From: Verrucomicrobiia bacterium
GTDB taxonomy: Bacteria > Verrucomicrobiota > Verrucomicrobiia > Limisphaerales > JADLHS01
Length of the DNA stretch: 64,000 nt
Direction of reading: 5' to 3'
Assembly (NCBI GenBank): GCA_026125285.1
Contig: JAHCLO010000028.1
Coordinates: 24,020-88,019, forward strand
Shown here: positions 34,890-43,090 of the stretch, piece by piece
Layout of the letters: each line of letters starts with the position of its first letter
Position numbering within the stretch: position 1 is the first letter of the stretch
The notes under the pieces: model-generated
Told to the model about the DNA's origin: nothing
Database searches by the model: none
Seen by the model: only the letters and a program-made list of their open reading frames with translations
Made by a program: the position numbers and the translations under genes

Positions 34890-35229
34890 CCTTGAGCGCC
34901 ACGCGCCGGCGCACCGGTTCGGTCTGCTCCGCGACATAGACCACGCCGCAGCCACCTTCGCCGACGCGTTCGAGCAGTCTGTAACGTCCGAGCGTCTGGC
35001 CCACGGCTTCGTCCGGCGCATCGGCGAGATCGAGCTTGATAGTGGGCCGAGCGGCTTCGGCTTGAGTGGGCACAAGGTTGTCCGGCTGGTCGTGCGCGGC
35101 GAGCAGGGCGTCAAGGCGTGCGCGCAAGGCCATGACCTCGCCGCACTCGCGGTCGAGCCAAGCGATCCGTTCAACGGCGGGCTTGGTGAGGACCAAACTG
35201 AACAGGAGTTCTTCGCGAGTGGGATTCAT
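34890..35229 (-). pseudogene. N-terminal fragment of a large Ser/Thr kinase
   Basis: From the ATG at 35229 the frame encodes the N-terminal helical module of the large WD40 kinases (MNPTREELLFSLVLTKPAVE ... LDALLAAHD) and then the kinase start LGRYRLLERVGEGGCGVVYVAEQ and RRRVALKVI. Homology to the paralogs stops right after the ATP-binding Lys strand; what follows (RQGSFALGAVGV) is unrelated and ends at 34729. The rest of the kinase, the membrane helix and the WD40 part are missing. It sits back to back with the toxin-antitoxin operon. Sequence 34642-34889 holds no gene I can identify. Confidence 0.75.
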
Positions 35230-35263
35230 GAGAAGGTGTTCGTGAATTGGATCAGTCTGGGAT

Positions 35264-35285
35264 TTGACAATAGATAGCATCTATT
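35264..35285 (+). promoter_or_regulatory. Promoter and operator of the toxin-antitoxin operon
   Basis: A TTGACA box at 35264-35269 abuts the palindrome AATAGATAGCATCTATT (7-base arms, 35269-35285), 15 bases before the antitoxin ATG. The arrangement fits autorepression by a ribbon-helix-helix antitoxin binding over the core promoter. It is inferred from symmetry and position. Confidence 0.6.
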
Positions 35286-35299
35286 CCAAAGTGCCAGCG

Positions 35300-35539
35300 A
35301 TGAACATTGCGTTGACCAAGCATTTTGAAGAATTGATCGCGCGCCTGGTTGGCAGCGGGCGTTACAACAACTCCAGCGAAGTGGTGCGCGCCGGCTTGCG
35401 CATCCTGGATGCGGAGGAGAAAGCGGTGGCGGCAGGCTCATTTCCACCCGGCTCGTTGCGCCATCTCTACACCAAGACCGAGAACCGCACCGAGCGCCGC
35501 ACCGCCAAGGCTTCCACGCTGAAGGTGGAGGCGCAATGA
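35300..35539 (+). CDS. ParD-like antitoxin
   Basis: 79 residues. The N-terminal MNIALTKHFEELIARLVGSG and RYNNSSEVVRAGLRILDAEE form the ribbon-helix-helix DNA-binding fold of ParD/CopG antitoxins. The C-terminal half is basic and probably flexible, and would wrap the toxin. The stop overlaps the toxin start (ATGA), so synthesis is coupled. Antitoxins of this kind bind their own operator; a fitting palindrome lies directly upstream. Confidence 0.85.
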   Translation: MNIALTKHFEELIARLVGSGRYNNSSEVVRAGLRILDAEEKAVAAGSFPPGSLRHLYTKTENRTERRTAKASTLKVEAQ

Positions 35540-35862
35540 AGCAGTGGGAGATCTGGACCTGCGACTTTGCCGAAGCCGGGCCGCATCCGGCGGTCATCGT
35601 CAGCCACCCGGATCGCGTCGCCCGCGCACCGCTGGTCAACGTGCTGATCGGCTCCAGCCAGAAGGCAAGCCGTCCGGCGCGGGAAAATGAAGTGGTGTTG
35701 AACGGGGCGGACGGCCTCGACTGGGAGACGCTGGTGAAGTGCGACCTGATGTATCTGGTGGAGAAAGAGCGGTTGTATCGGCGTCGGGGCAGCGTCGGTA
35801 CAGTGCGTCGCCGTGCGCTCGTGCAACGCCTCAATGCCTGTTTCGGTTTCACGCTGGTCTGA
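35536..35862 (+). CDS. MazF/PemK-like toxin
   Basis: 108 residues. MKQWEIWTCDFAEAGPHPAVIVS is the start of the MazF/PemK/CcdB-fold family (GxIWxxDx-HPxVIVS pattern), followed by the strand segments VNVLIGSS and LVKCDLMYLVEKERL. MazF toxins cut mRNA. The usual ParE partner of ParD is absent, so the pair is a ParD-MazF combination. The sequence is shorter than some MazF proteins but contains the complete fold. Activity is inferred from family. Confidence 0.82.
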   Translation: MKQWEIWTCDFAEAGPHPAVIVSHPDRVARAPLVNVLIGSSQKASRPARENEVVLNGADGLDWETLVKCDLMYLVEKERLYRRRGSVGTVRRRALVQRLNACFGFTLV

Positions 35863-35898
35863 GCGATCAATCGCATCACCCCTGATTTGCGAGATTCC

Positions 35899-36133
35899 CG
35901 CCGCAGAATCCCAACGGGATTCCGGCTTACAGCCCAGGGTTGCGAGGCACGAGCTACCCTGGAAAATCGGATTGGAATCTCCGCCAACCCCAACGGGGTT
36001 GCGGCGATTGGTGGTGCAAGGATGGACGCAACCCCGTTGGGGTTGTGACGAATGACGACGCGTGTCCCAGGGTAGCCTCGTGAACTCGGCAACCCTTGGG
36101 CTTTGGGATGGAATCCCGTTGGGATTCGGCGGC
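35899..36133. repeat. Large nested inverted repeat, about 235 bp
   Basis: Outer arms CGCAGAATCCCAACGGGATT and its complement (GGAATCCCGTTGGGATTCGG) enclose a second pair (GCCCAGGGTTGCGAGGCACG against GTAGCCTCGTGAACTCGGCA-type sequence) and a central pair built on AACCCCAACGGGGTT. Several 15-base near-palindromes occur inside. No gene crosses it. It separates the toxin gene from the serine hydrolase gene. Confidence 0.7.
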
Positions 36134-36159
36134 GCAGATGCGCTCAAGGCGTGGTGCAA

Positions 36160-36310
36160 AAGCGGTGGAGGACCACCGCACTCCAAGACGCTTCGCGAAT
36201 GCCGCAGCCGCCGGGAAGTCCGCCAGGTCTTGGAGTGCGCCGGGAAGTCCGACGCGACGGCGCTTTCGATCGGGCGGTCCGCGGCCGAACTTCGACTGCT
36301 TACCGCGCGC
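36160..36310. repeat. Dispersed repeat ending the serine hydrolase intergenic region
   Basis: The stretch has CACTCCAAGACGCTTCGCGA and, inverted, GTCTTGGAGTGCGCC, followed by AAGTCCGACGCGACGGCGCT. Related copies lie at 58270-58292 and 59440-59516. It holds no gene. Confidence 0.65.
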
Positions 36311-36378
36311 GCCCTGCCGCCTTCACTTGCGGCATATCTCACGGTCTTGGCAGTAAGAGTTGGGTGGTTCAATCTCGG

Positions 36379-38142
36379 CTATTGTCCAGGCCCCGTCTTC
36401 GTCAGCGCGAGTCGGCGCACTCGGCCGTCGCTGGTCGTCAACCCAGTCACCGTTCCGCCGGTTCCGCGGGTGAAGGTGAACGTGGCGAAGTTGAAGAGGG
36501 TAAACGTATCGCGCATCAACGGTCGGAGCGTCACCGGTTCGCCGCGGGCCGAGCGCAACTCGAGTTTGCCGTCGTCCGTGACCACCACTCGAAAGGTCGC
36601 CTCGAGTTCACTGCTGAAAAAGGCTCCAACAAACGCCGCCAGTTCCTCACGGGTCTGGGTCGGCGCTACGACGCGCTTGAACTTCGCCACGGGGAGCGTG
36701 GGTGAAAGCACATGCAACTCCTGCACACCACCGGACGCGACGGCGGGGAACGCGATTTGTGCGCTGGTTTCACCGGCGCGAAAACGTCCTCCGCCGATCG
36801 GCACCAACGCATCGGAGCTGCCCCCCGCCATCAGCTTGCCGTCTTTGATCGAGAACCGGCGCACTTCGTCGGTCAACTCGTTCCAGTAAGCGCCCTCCAG
36901 GGCCTTCAACTCCTGCTCGCTCATCGCCACTGCGGGTGGCAGTGGTTCAAACACCCCCGGTCCCAACACGATCTCCGCCACTTTGCGCGTGAGCATCCAC
37001 GGCTGCATGGTGCTGAGATTGCAGAACACCGCGATCGCCAGATCGTGCTCTGGGAAGCGCACGACGTCGGATCGATAGCCAGCATCCGCGCCGTTATGCC
37101 CAACTTCGATCACACCGCGGGGCTTCGCTGTGATGAGGCCGAGGCCGTAGCCTGTCGTGGTGCCGTTGTTCAACTGACCGGATACCAACATCGCCTCGAC
37201 GAACGCGCGCCCACCGACGCGGGGTTCGACAAAGTTTTGCTCCCACTTCAGGAGGTCACCCACCGTCGTAAACAGGCTCGTAGCGCCATCCGTGTCGAAA
37301 ATTGGAATGCTGATCGCCCAGCGACCGCCAGATCGTGGCCGATACGCCGAAGTGCGCCCGCGCACGACCTCGGTGTGGTCGTTATGGAAATGCGTGGCGC
37401 GCATGTCGAGCGGGGCGAAGATTCGCGCGGCGGCGAAATCACGCAACGACTGCCCCGAGACCCGTTTCACCACCACGGCCAGCAGGGTGAACCCCGTGTT
37501 GCAGTAAACAAACTCTTCGCCCGGCGCGAAGTTCAGCGCCCGTTGACGCGCTGCGATGGCGAGCACGTCTGCTTCCGTAATGACATCGTCCTCACGCCAC
37601 CCTGCCAGTCTCAAGAGAGACCACTGATCCCGCAGGCCGCTCGTATGATGCACCAGATGCGCCAGCGTGATAGTGTGTCCATAGTCCGGTAACTCTGGAA
37701 CGTAGCGGCGAATGTCATCCGTCCACGACAGTTTGCCGTCCGCGACCAGCAACGCGACCGCCGCCGCTGTGAACTGCTTGGAGATTGAGGCGATGTGAAA
37801 GATGGAGTCCGGCGTATTCGGCACATCGTATTCGAGGTTGGACATGCCATACCCGCGCGCGAAGACCACCTGGCCGCCCCGGCTCACCCCAACGACGCAA
37901 CCGGGCGAGCGCGTGTTGTCCCACTCGGCAAAAACCCCGTCGATCTGTTTGACCACGGCGGCCTCAAGCGGCGCGGCGGAATGAGTTGCCTCCGCCGCGA
38001 GGAGTGGAAGAGGAGGTAACGAAAGAACCGCCCCGAGCACGAGCAGCCACGCGGCGCTGCAGGTCGCGCGACGGAGAAGTCGTCGGCGAGAAAGGAGTTC
38101 GATGGGTCGTGACGCTGATTCTTGGAGTAGGTGTGTGTTCAT
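36379..38142 (-). CDS. Exported serine hydrolase (class C beta-lactamase/transpeptidase-like)
   Basis: 587 residues. A long N-terminus with basic residues (ELLSRRRLLRRATCS) precedes the signal hydrophobic stretch (AAWLLVLGAVLSLPPLPLLA). The catalytic motifs of the serine beta-lactamase fold are in order: SISK (SxxK), YCN (YxN) in FVYCNTGFTLLAVV, and HNG in GVIEVGHNGADAGYR. Residues about 430-587 form a beta-rich lipocalin-like C-terminal domain. The family includes D-aminopeptidases, esterases and peptidoglycan enzymes; the substrate is unknown. The ATG overlaps the stop of the 59-residue gene before it (ATGA), so it is translated with the kinase operon. Confidence 0.85.
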   Translation of the reverse strand: MNTHLLQESASRPIELLSRRRLLRRATCSAAWLLVLGAVLSLPPLPLLAAEATHSAAPLEAAVVKQIDGVFAEWDNTRSPGCVVGVSRGGQVVFARGYGMSNLEYDVPNTPDSIFHIASISKQFTAAAVALLVADGKLSWTDDIRRYVPELPDYGHTITLAHLVHHTSGLRDQWSLLRLAGWREDDVITEADVLAIAARQRALNFAPGEEFVYCNTGFTLLAVVVKRVSGQSLRDFAAARIFAPLDMRATHFHNDHTEVVRGRTSAYRPRSGGRWAISIPIFDTDGATSLFTTVGDLLKWEQNFVEPRVGGRAFVEAMLVSGQLNNGTTTGYGLGLITAKPRGVIEVGHNGADAGYRSDVVRFPEHDLAIAVFCNLSTMQPWMLTRKVAEIVLGPGVFEPLPPAVAMSEQELKALEGAYWNELTDEVRRFSIKDGKLMAGGSSDALVPIGGGRFRAGETSAQIAFPAVASGGVQELHVLSPTLPVAKFKRVVAPTQTREELAAFVGAFFSSELEATFRVVVTDDGKLELRSARGEPVTLRPLMRDTFTLFNFATFTFTRGTGGTVTGLTTSDGRVRRLALTKTGPGQ

Positions 38143-38318
38143 GGTTTGTTTGGGCGGAAAGCACAATTCAGAGGTTGCTCATGCGCGGGGAGCAGGGCTG
38201 CGAGGCGCTGGCTCAGGGCTGGGTCGCCGTCACATTCGGCGTCGAGCCACGTCGCGCGTTTCGCAGCGGGCTTGCCCAATGCAAGCTGTAAAAGGAGTTC
38301 TTCGCGGCTTGAGTTCAT
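38139..38318 (-). CDS. Free-standing kinase N-terminal module (59 aa)
   Basis: The protein reads MNSSREELLLQLALGKPAAK and continues with ATWLDAECDGDPALSQRLAALLPAHEQP. It matches, by itself, the helical module at the N-termini of the large kinases here (for example REEALFRAAVELPPGVARRA with LEALLAAHE). No kinase domain follows. Its ATG overlaps the stop of the WD40 kinase and its stop overlaps the start of the serine hydrolase, both as ATGA, so it is in a coupled three-gene unit. It may be a decayed kinase start, or a small partner that competes with or bridges the kinases. Function is unknown. Confidence 0.6.
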   Translation of the reverse strand: MNSSREELLLQLALGKPAAKRATWLDAECDGDPALSQRLAALLPAHEQPLNCAFRPNKP

Positions 38319-41300
38319 GGCTGCTTGGTCTCCGCATTCTCCTTCGCCTCCGCTGCGTTGATCTCCTCCCACGACGGCGCGCGCCAGACCTGCCACGGTG
38401 CGCCGACGAGGATCACGTCGCCATCGGCACTCCATCTGGTCGCAAACAGATAGGAACCGGTGCCGGCCAAGGTCAGCAGTTCCTGCCGCGTGCCGACATC
38501 CCAGAGCTTGACGGCTTCGCGTCCACCGAACGCGGAGATCAACCGTCGTCCATCGGGGGAGAAGGCGATGCCGCCCACCGCATTCAGGTGGCCGTGGATG
38601 GTTTCGATCAATTCGCCTTTGGCGGGATCAAACAACCGGACCTGACCAGCATTGTTGGACGAAGCCACCAGTCCGCCATCGGGAGAAACGGCGAGCATAG
38701 AGAAACTCGCTTTCACGGGAACACGGCGTGGCGCCCGGTCAGCGTGGACCAGATCGTAGAAGAGGATTTCATGGCCGTTGCCCGTTGGCCTCACCACGAC
38801 CATGACCTGCCCCCCCGCGGCAAAGGCCGAATCGCTAATCCGCCCCTCATGGGACGCCACCATCTGCCCGGTTTCGACGTTCCAGACCCGCAGGGAACGC
38901 CGATCCTGGGTCGCAGCCGCCAGATAGGAACCCTCTTCACTGAAGCGAAACTGGACGACCCCGGGGACATCGCTCCGCAGTTCGATCCGGCGGCCGGGCG
39001 TCGCGAGGCTCGTGACATAAACGGAGGCCGAGTTGGTGCCTTCGCTCCACGCCAGAAGCTGGCGCGCGGCATTGTAAGTCGCCCCGTTCGGCCGTGCGGC
39101 GGAATCCAGCGTGACGGCTCCGCGTTGGATCAACTCGGCCCCTCGGAGTTCGCTGACGAGGATCTGGTTCGTGCCATTCCAGAGGCACAGGAGGTTGGTG
39201 CCAAACTTGCCCAGCACGTTGGTGGAGGAACTGATCTCCGACAGGAGCACCGGGGTGGAGTCACCTTTCAGGTCCATTATCTCCGGCGACCGGCCCGGAG
39301 GCAGCAACAACACGCGCGCTTGATCCAGCGGGAGAACCTGATTTCCACCGAGGTTCTCGGGCAGGCGGCGATAGCCATCCGTGGCGCTCTTCCCCTCCGC
39401 CGGCCACAGCATGAGATTGCCGTCCTTGCCCGCGCTCGCGAGGAGTTGAGCAGCCGCCGAGATCGCGACGCCATGAATCTCGTCGCTATGCCCGCGCAGC
39501 ACCTTGGTTTCGGTCCAGGTGCCCGTATCCCAGAAGCGGATGGACTGATCGCTCGCGGCGGAGATCAACCGTCGGCCATCCTGGGAAAACGCCAACTTAC
39601 CCACCCAACCGGTGTGTCCGTCGAGCCGCACGAGGAGCCGGCCGGTCGCGGCTTCCCAGATGCGGATGGTCGGATCTTCGAATCCCGATCCCGAAGCCAG
39701 CAGCCGTCCGGCCGGCGAGAGGGCCATGGCGGATAGTCCCGCGTCGCGGTGCGGTTCGGTCTGCCAGAGTTCCTTGCCGGTGGTCAGATCGAGGCACTGA
39801 ATGCTGACGCGGTAGTTCGAGTCGTCGGAACGCGCCAGATACAGACGCCGGTTGTCGGGCGAGAGCCGGGCGGCACCAAAGAAAGGTTGGAAGCTCCGAT
39901 GTGTCGGATGACGGCTCTCAATTTGAGTAGAGGCCACATCCACCACCCACACGGCGTCGCCGAGTTCGGGGCTAGATGCGGCATAGATGACCAGCTTGGA
40001 ACCATCCACCGAAAACGCCAGATTACGGACGTCCCACTCGCCCTGATCAGGCGCGCGCCAGAGGATGGTATCCCGACCGGAGTCGAGGTCATACAAGCTG
40101 ACCACTTTGCGTTCGGAGGTGGCCGCCAGAAGATTGCGATGGGGAGAGAAGGCAACATGCGCCGAGGCTTGCTTGCGATCGGTGAGCGCGCGCAGCAGTC
40201 GCCGGCCCGGGACATCCCACAACTCCACGCGTCCGTCATACCAACCCACGGCCAGGCGCGTGCCATCCGGTGAGAAGCTGACATCGAATCCGCGCGTCGT
40301 CGGCCGGTTGGTGAGCGTGACGAGGGCGCTGCTGCGGGTCAGTTGCCAGAGATAGCGCCACTCCCAGCCACGGAGGTCTTCCTCGCCCGGCTGCGGGCGG
40401 TGCCACTCCAGCAGCCGGCGCGCTCGACCGAGGTTGTTCAGCTTCAGCGATTGTTGGGCGAGGTTCATGTCCGCCGCGTAGAGCAACCGACGCGATTGCT
40501 GCTGGCTCTCGGTGGCTCGCTGCTTCTCGGTCTCGGCTCTCTTCTGTTCTGCGACCGCCCGCGCTTGAGCGGTCAGCGCTTCTTCCGCCTTTCGGTCGGC
40601 CACCCTACGCTGTTCCGCCTCGCCGGCTTGCGCCGCCACCGCCTCGCGCTTGGCCTGCGTGGCCCGCACCGACTGCCAGGTGCTGGCGATGATTCCGAGC
40701 AACAGGGCAAGGGCCACGGCCGCGCCGGCGGCAAAGGTCACCTTGTTCCGGCGAAACGCTTTCTGGAACCGGTAAGCGGTCGAGGGCGGCCGGGCGACCA
40801 CCGGCTCGTTGTTGAGATGCCGCTTGAGGTCGGCGGCCAGTCCATTGGCCGTCTCGTAGCGGCGTTGGCGGTCCTTCTCCAGGCACTTCATCACGATCCA
40901 GTCGAGATCGCCCTTGAGCTGGTGGATCGTCTCCTTAACTCGTAGCAGCCGACGTGAGTCGGCTCTGACTTCCTCCTCGGTCGTTGGCTTGCTGCCGGAA
41001 GATTTGAGCGAACTCACGTTCGCTGCTACCAGCGTTTGGCTGAGCTTCGTGCTCGGGCGCGGCGGCTCCTTCTCCCGAATCGTCTTGCGCATCGCGTCGA
41101 TGCCCGAGGCCATCAGTTCCTTCGCATCGAACGGCGTGCTGCCGGCCAGCAGTTCGTAAAGCAACACGCCCAGGCTGTAGATGTCGCTGCGGGTGTCGAT
41201 GTCCAAGCCGCTCATCTCGGCCTGTTCCGGGCTCATGTAAGCCGGCGTCCCGATGAACTGGTGGAGTTGGGTATACACCGTGGCGTCGGTGAGACGGCCC

Positions 41301-42016
41301 TCGGTGGCCTTGGCGATGCCGAAGTCGATGACCTTGGGCACCGGCACCCCGTCGTGCAGCGTGACCAGGATGTTCGAGGGCTTGATGTCGCGGTGGATGA
41401 TCCCCTTCTGATGCGCGTGCTGGATGGCGTGGCAGACCCGGATGAAGAGATCGAGCCGTTCCTTGGTGCTGAGATTGGCCTGATCGCAGTAGTCGGTGAT
41501 CTTGATCCCTCGCACCAACTCCATGACGAAGTAGGGGCGGCCCACGTCGGTGGTGCCGGCATCGAGGACCTTGGCGATGTTGGGATGGTCCATCAGGGCG
41601 AGCGCCTGTCGCTCGGCCTCGAAGCGGGCGACGACCTGCTTGGTGTCCATGCCCAGCTTGATGACCTTCAGGGCGACCCGTCGCCGCACCGGCTCGGTCT
41701 GTTCGGCGACATACACCACGCCGCACCCGCCTTCGCCCACCTTCTCCAGCATCTTGTAACGCCCGATTTGTTGACCGACCGTTTCGTCCTCGGGCTCGTC
41801 GGCAAATTCAATCTTCATCGTCACCTTGGCCGGTGGTGCCGGTTCAGCCAAAGCGCCGCCGGTTTGTTCGTGCGCGGCGAGCAGGGCTTCAAGGCGTTGA
41901 CGCAGAGCAGAGTCACTGGCGCAGGCTTGTTCCAGGAAAGCACGGCGAGCGACACCGGGTGGCAGTTCGACAGCGGCGCGGAACAGCGCTTCTTCGCGTT
42001 CTTGTGGCAATGGCAT
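38315..42016 (-). CDS. Giant Ser/Thr kinase with WD40 repeats (paralog 1)
   Basis: 1,233 residues. Order: N-terminal helical module (about 1-55); kinase domain (about 85-385) with VGEGGCGVVYVAEQ, VALKVIKLG, IIHRDIKPSNILV, VIDFGIAKA and MSPEQAEMSG, all catalytic residues intact; one transmembrane helix (AAGAAVALALLLGIIAS); a long coiled coil rich in Ala/Glu/Arg; and from about 560 a series of WD40 repeats (for example FSPDGTRLAVGWYDGRVELWDV), long enough for two propellers. The kinase faces the cytoplasm and the WD40 part the outside. An 88-base palindromic element is embedded in frame at 40942-41029; the other palindrome site (DAGTTDVGRPYF) is empty. Confidence 0.93.
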   Translation of the reverse strand: MPLPQEREEALFRAAVELPPGVARRAFLEQACASDSALRQRLEALLAAHEQTGGALAEPAPPAKVTMKIEFADEPEDETVGQQIGRYKMLEKVGEGGCGVVYVAEQTEPVRRRVALKVIKLGMDTKQVVARFEAERQALALMDHPNIAKVLDAGTTDVGRPYFVMELVRGIKITDYCDQANLSTKERLDLFIRVCHAIQHAHQKGIIHRDIKPSNILVTLHDGVPVPKVIDFGIAKATEGRLTDATVYTQLHQFIGTPAYMSPEQAEMSGLDIDTRSDIYSLGVLLYELLAGSTPFDAKELMASGIDAMRKTIREKEPPRPSTKLSQTLVAANVSSLKSSGSKPTTEEEVRADSRRLLRVKETIHQLKGDLDWIVMKCLEKDRQRRYETANGLAADLKRHLNNEPVVARPPSTAYRFQKAFRRNKVTFAAGAAVALALLLGIIASTWQSVRATQAKREAVAAQAGEAEQRRVADRKAEEALTAQARAVAEQKRAETEKQRATESQQQSRRLLYAADMNLAQQSLKLNNLGRARRLLEWHRPQPGEEDLRGWEWRYLWQLTRSSALVTLTNRPTTRGFDVSFSPDGTRLAVGWYDGRVELWDVPGRRLLRALTDRKQASAHVAFSPHRNLLAATSERKVVSLYDLDSGRDTILWRAPDQGEWDVRNLAFSVDGSKLVIYAASSPELGDAVWVVDVASTQIESRHPTHRSFQPFFGAARLSPDNRRLYLARSDDSNYRVSIQCLDLTTGKELWQTEPHRDAGLSAMALSPAGRLLASGSGFEDPTIRIWEAATGRLLVRLDGHTGWVGKLAFSQDGRRLISAASDQSIRFWDTGTWTETKVLRGHSDEIHGVAISAAAQLLASAGKDGNLMLWPAEGKSATDGYRRLPENLGGNQVLPLDQARVLLLPPGRSPEIMDLKGDSTPVLLSEISSSTNVLGKFGTNLLCLWNGTNQILVSELRGAELIQRGAVTLDSAARPNGATYNAARQLLAWSEGTNSASVYVTSLATPGRRIELRSDVPGVVQFRFSEEGSYLAAATQDRRSLRVWNVETGQMVASHEGRISDSAFAAGGQVMVVVRPTGNGHEILFYDLVHADRAPRRVPVKASFSMLAVSPDGGLVASSNNAGQVRLFDPAKGELIETIHGHLNAVGGIAFSPDGRRLISAFGGREAVKLWDVGTRQELLTLAGTGSYLFATRWSADGDVILVGAPWQVWRAPSWEEINAAEAKENAETKQP
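40942..41029. repeat. GTAGCAGC palindromic element, 88 bp, inside kinase 1
   Basis: Ends are inverted repeats GTAGCAGCCGACGTGAGTCG and the complement of AACTCACGTTCGCTGCTAC. In the kinase frame (minus strand) it encodes VAANVSSLKSSG and then RADSRRLLRV, between TKLSQTL and the conserved LKGDLDWIVMKCLEKDR. The reading frame is kept. Confidence 0.8.
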
Positions 42017-42132
42017 GGTTGACCGGGGTTGGTGCATTCAATCCTATATGCGTATTCGCCGGATGAAAAGTATGAAGAAATTGTTGTGATTTACTTTTGG
42101 CGATGATTCTGCGCATGAACAGGGCGAAGCCT

Positions 42133-42342
42133 ATGAATACATCCGAATTCAAATTCTATTGTTCTCACTGCGACCAACCCTTGAAGTGCGATCCGTGCCA
42201 CGCGGGCCGGCAGATTCAATGTCCCGCCTGCAATCACCTCATCCGCATTCCCAATCCGCCGCCGGGCACGGGGTTCACTCATATCGAACCCCAATCCGGA
42301 CATACGTGGGATACCTACTTGCCCAAGGGCAAAAAGGCCTGA
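42133..42342 (+). CDS. Small zinc-ribbon protein (69 aa)
   Basis: The protein begins MNTSEFKFYCSHCDQPLKCD and continues AGRQIQCPACNHLIRIP, giving two CxxC knuckles about 20 residues apart that would bind one zinc. The tail is polar. Such short zinc ribbons are common in Verrucomicrobiota; function is not known. In-frame ATGs at 42115 and 42097 are possible starts. It lies between kinase 1 and ECF1 on the opposite strand, so it interrupts the sigma-kinase pair that is directly adjacent in the other two cassettes. Confidence 0.7.
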   Translation: MNTSEFKFYCSHCDQPLKCDPCHAGRQIQCPACNHLIRIPNPPPGTGFTHIEPQSGHTWDTYLPKGKKA

Positions 42343-42473
42343 GTCGCCGCGCGCGAATGTTCCGTTGGCAGAGAGCCGTGAAAGCAGAGGACGATGTAGG
42401 GAGTCGCTAACTTGTCGCCGTGCATCGGAGGAGAATTGGAACTCATTGCCGCGTTTGCCGCGGAGCACGGAGG

Positions 42474-43040
42474 TCAGGGGAGCTTCCCCGGACGCATCTC
42501 GACCATCAACCAGGCCCGTGCGTAAGCCCACCATTGCTTGGCCGTCGGCACGGCAATGCCGAGGGCGCGGGCGGCTTCCTCGAAGCTCATCCCCACGAAG
42601 TACCGCAGTTTCACCAATTCCGCCTTGCGCGAATCCAGCCGGGCAAACTTGTCCAGCGCTTCATTGACGGCGAGCAACTGGTCGTCGTCGGCCATTGGAG
42701 AAGGGATTTCGATTTCATCCACATCCAGGGGCGTGACACCGCCGCCGCGTTTGGCGGCCACACGGCGGCGTGCGCGTTCGATGAGGATGCGGCGCATGGC
42801 CTCAGCGGCGGCGGCGAAGAAGTGGACGCGGTTCTCAAACTGCCGCGAAGCATCCCCTGCCAGGCGCAGCCAGGCTTCGTGGACGAGCGCGGTGGCTTGC
42901 AGGGTTTGGCTGGGTTTCTCCATCGCCATCCGGGAAGCGGCGAGCTTGCGCAACTCCTCATACACCAGCGGGAGCAGTTGATCGGCGGCTTTGGGATCGC
43001 CCGCATCAATGGCGCTGAACAATTGGGTGGCGTCGGGCAT
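42474..43040 (-). CDS. ECF RNA polymerase sigma factor (paralog 1)
   Basis: 188 residues. Region 2 is in the N-terminal half (LLPLVYEELRKLAASRMAME, TALVHEAWLRL, FFAAAAEAMRRILIERARRR) and region 4 in the C-terminal half (ELVKLRYFVGMSFEEAARALGIAVPTAKQWWAYARAWL), the helix-turn-helix that reads the -35 element. The type is that of ECF factors encoded beside protein kinases in Planctomycetota and Verrucomicrobiota. No anti-sigma factor is nearby, which fits control by phosphorylation. It lies upstream of kinase 1, separated by the oppositely oriented zinc-ribbon gene. Confidence 0.9.
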   Translation of the reverse strand: MPDATQLFSAIDAGDPKAADQLLPLVYEELRKLAASRMAMEKPSQTLQATALVHEAWLRLAGDASRQFENRVHFFAAAAEAMRRILIERARRRVAAKRGGGVTPLDVDEIEIPSPMADDDQLLAVNEALDKFARLDSRKAELVKLRYFVGMSFEEAARALGIAVPTAKQWWAYARAWLMVEMRPGKLP

Positions 43041-43090
43041 GCCGCCATCATGCGCCGACGGTCGCGGAAAGCGAGCGCAGATGTAAACGC

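Noticed and set aside
36160..36310. Regularly spaced repeats that might be a CRISPR array
   Set aside because: The units are inverted, differ in length and have no uniform spacers; no cas gene is in the window.
41036..42022. A 328-codon plus-strand frame opposite kinase 1, and similar frames opposite kinases 2 and 3
   Set aside because: The translations are rich in His, Arg, Gly and Val in patterns that mirror the kinase codons. They match no family and lie within well-supported genes.
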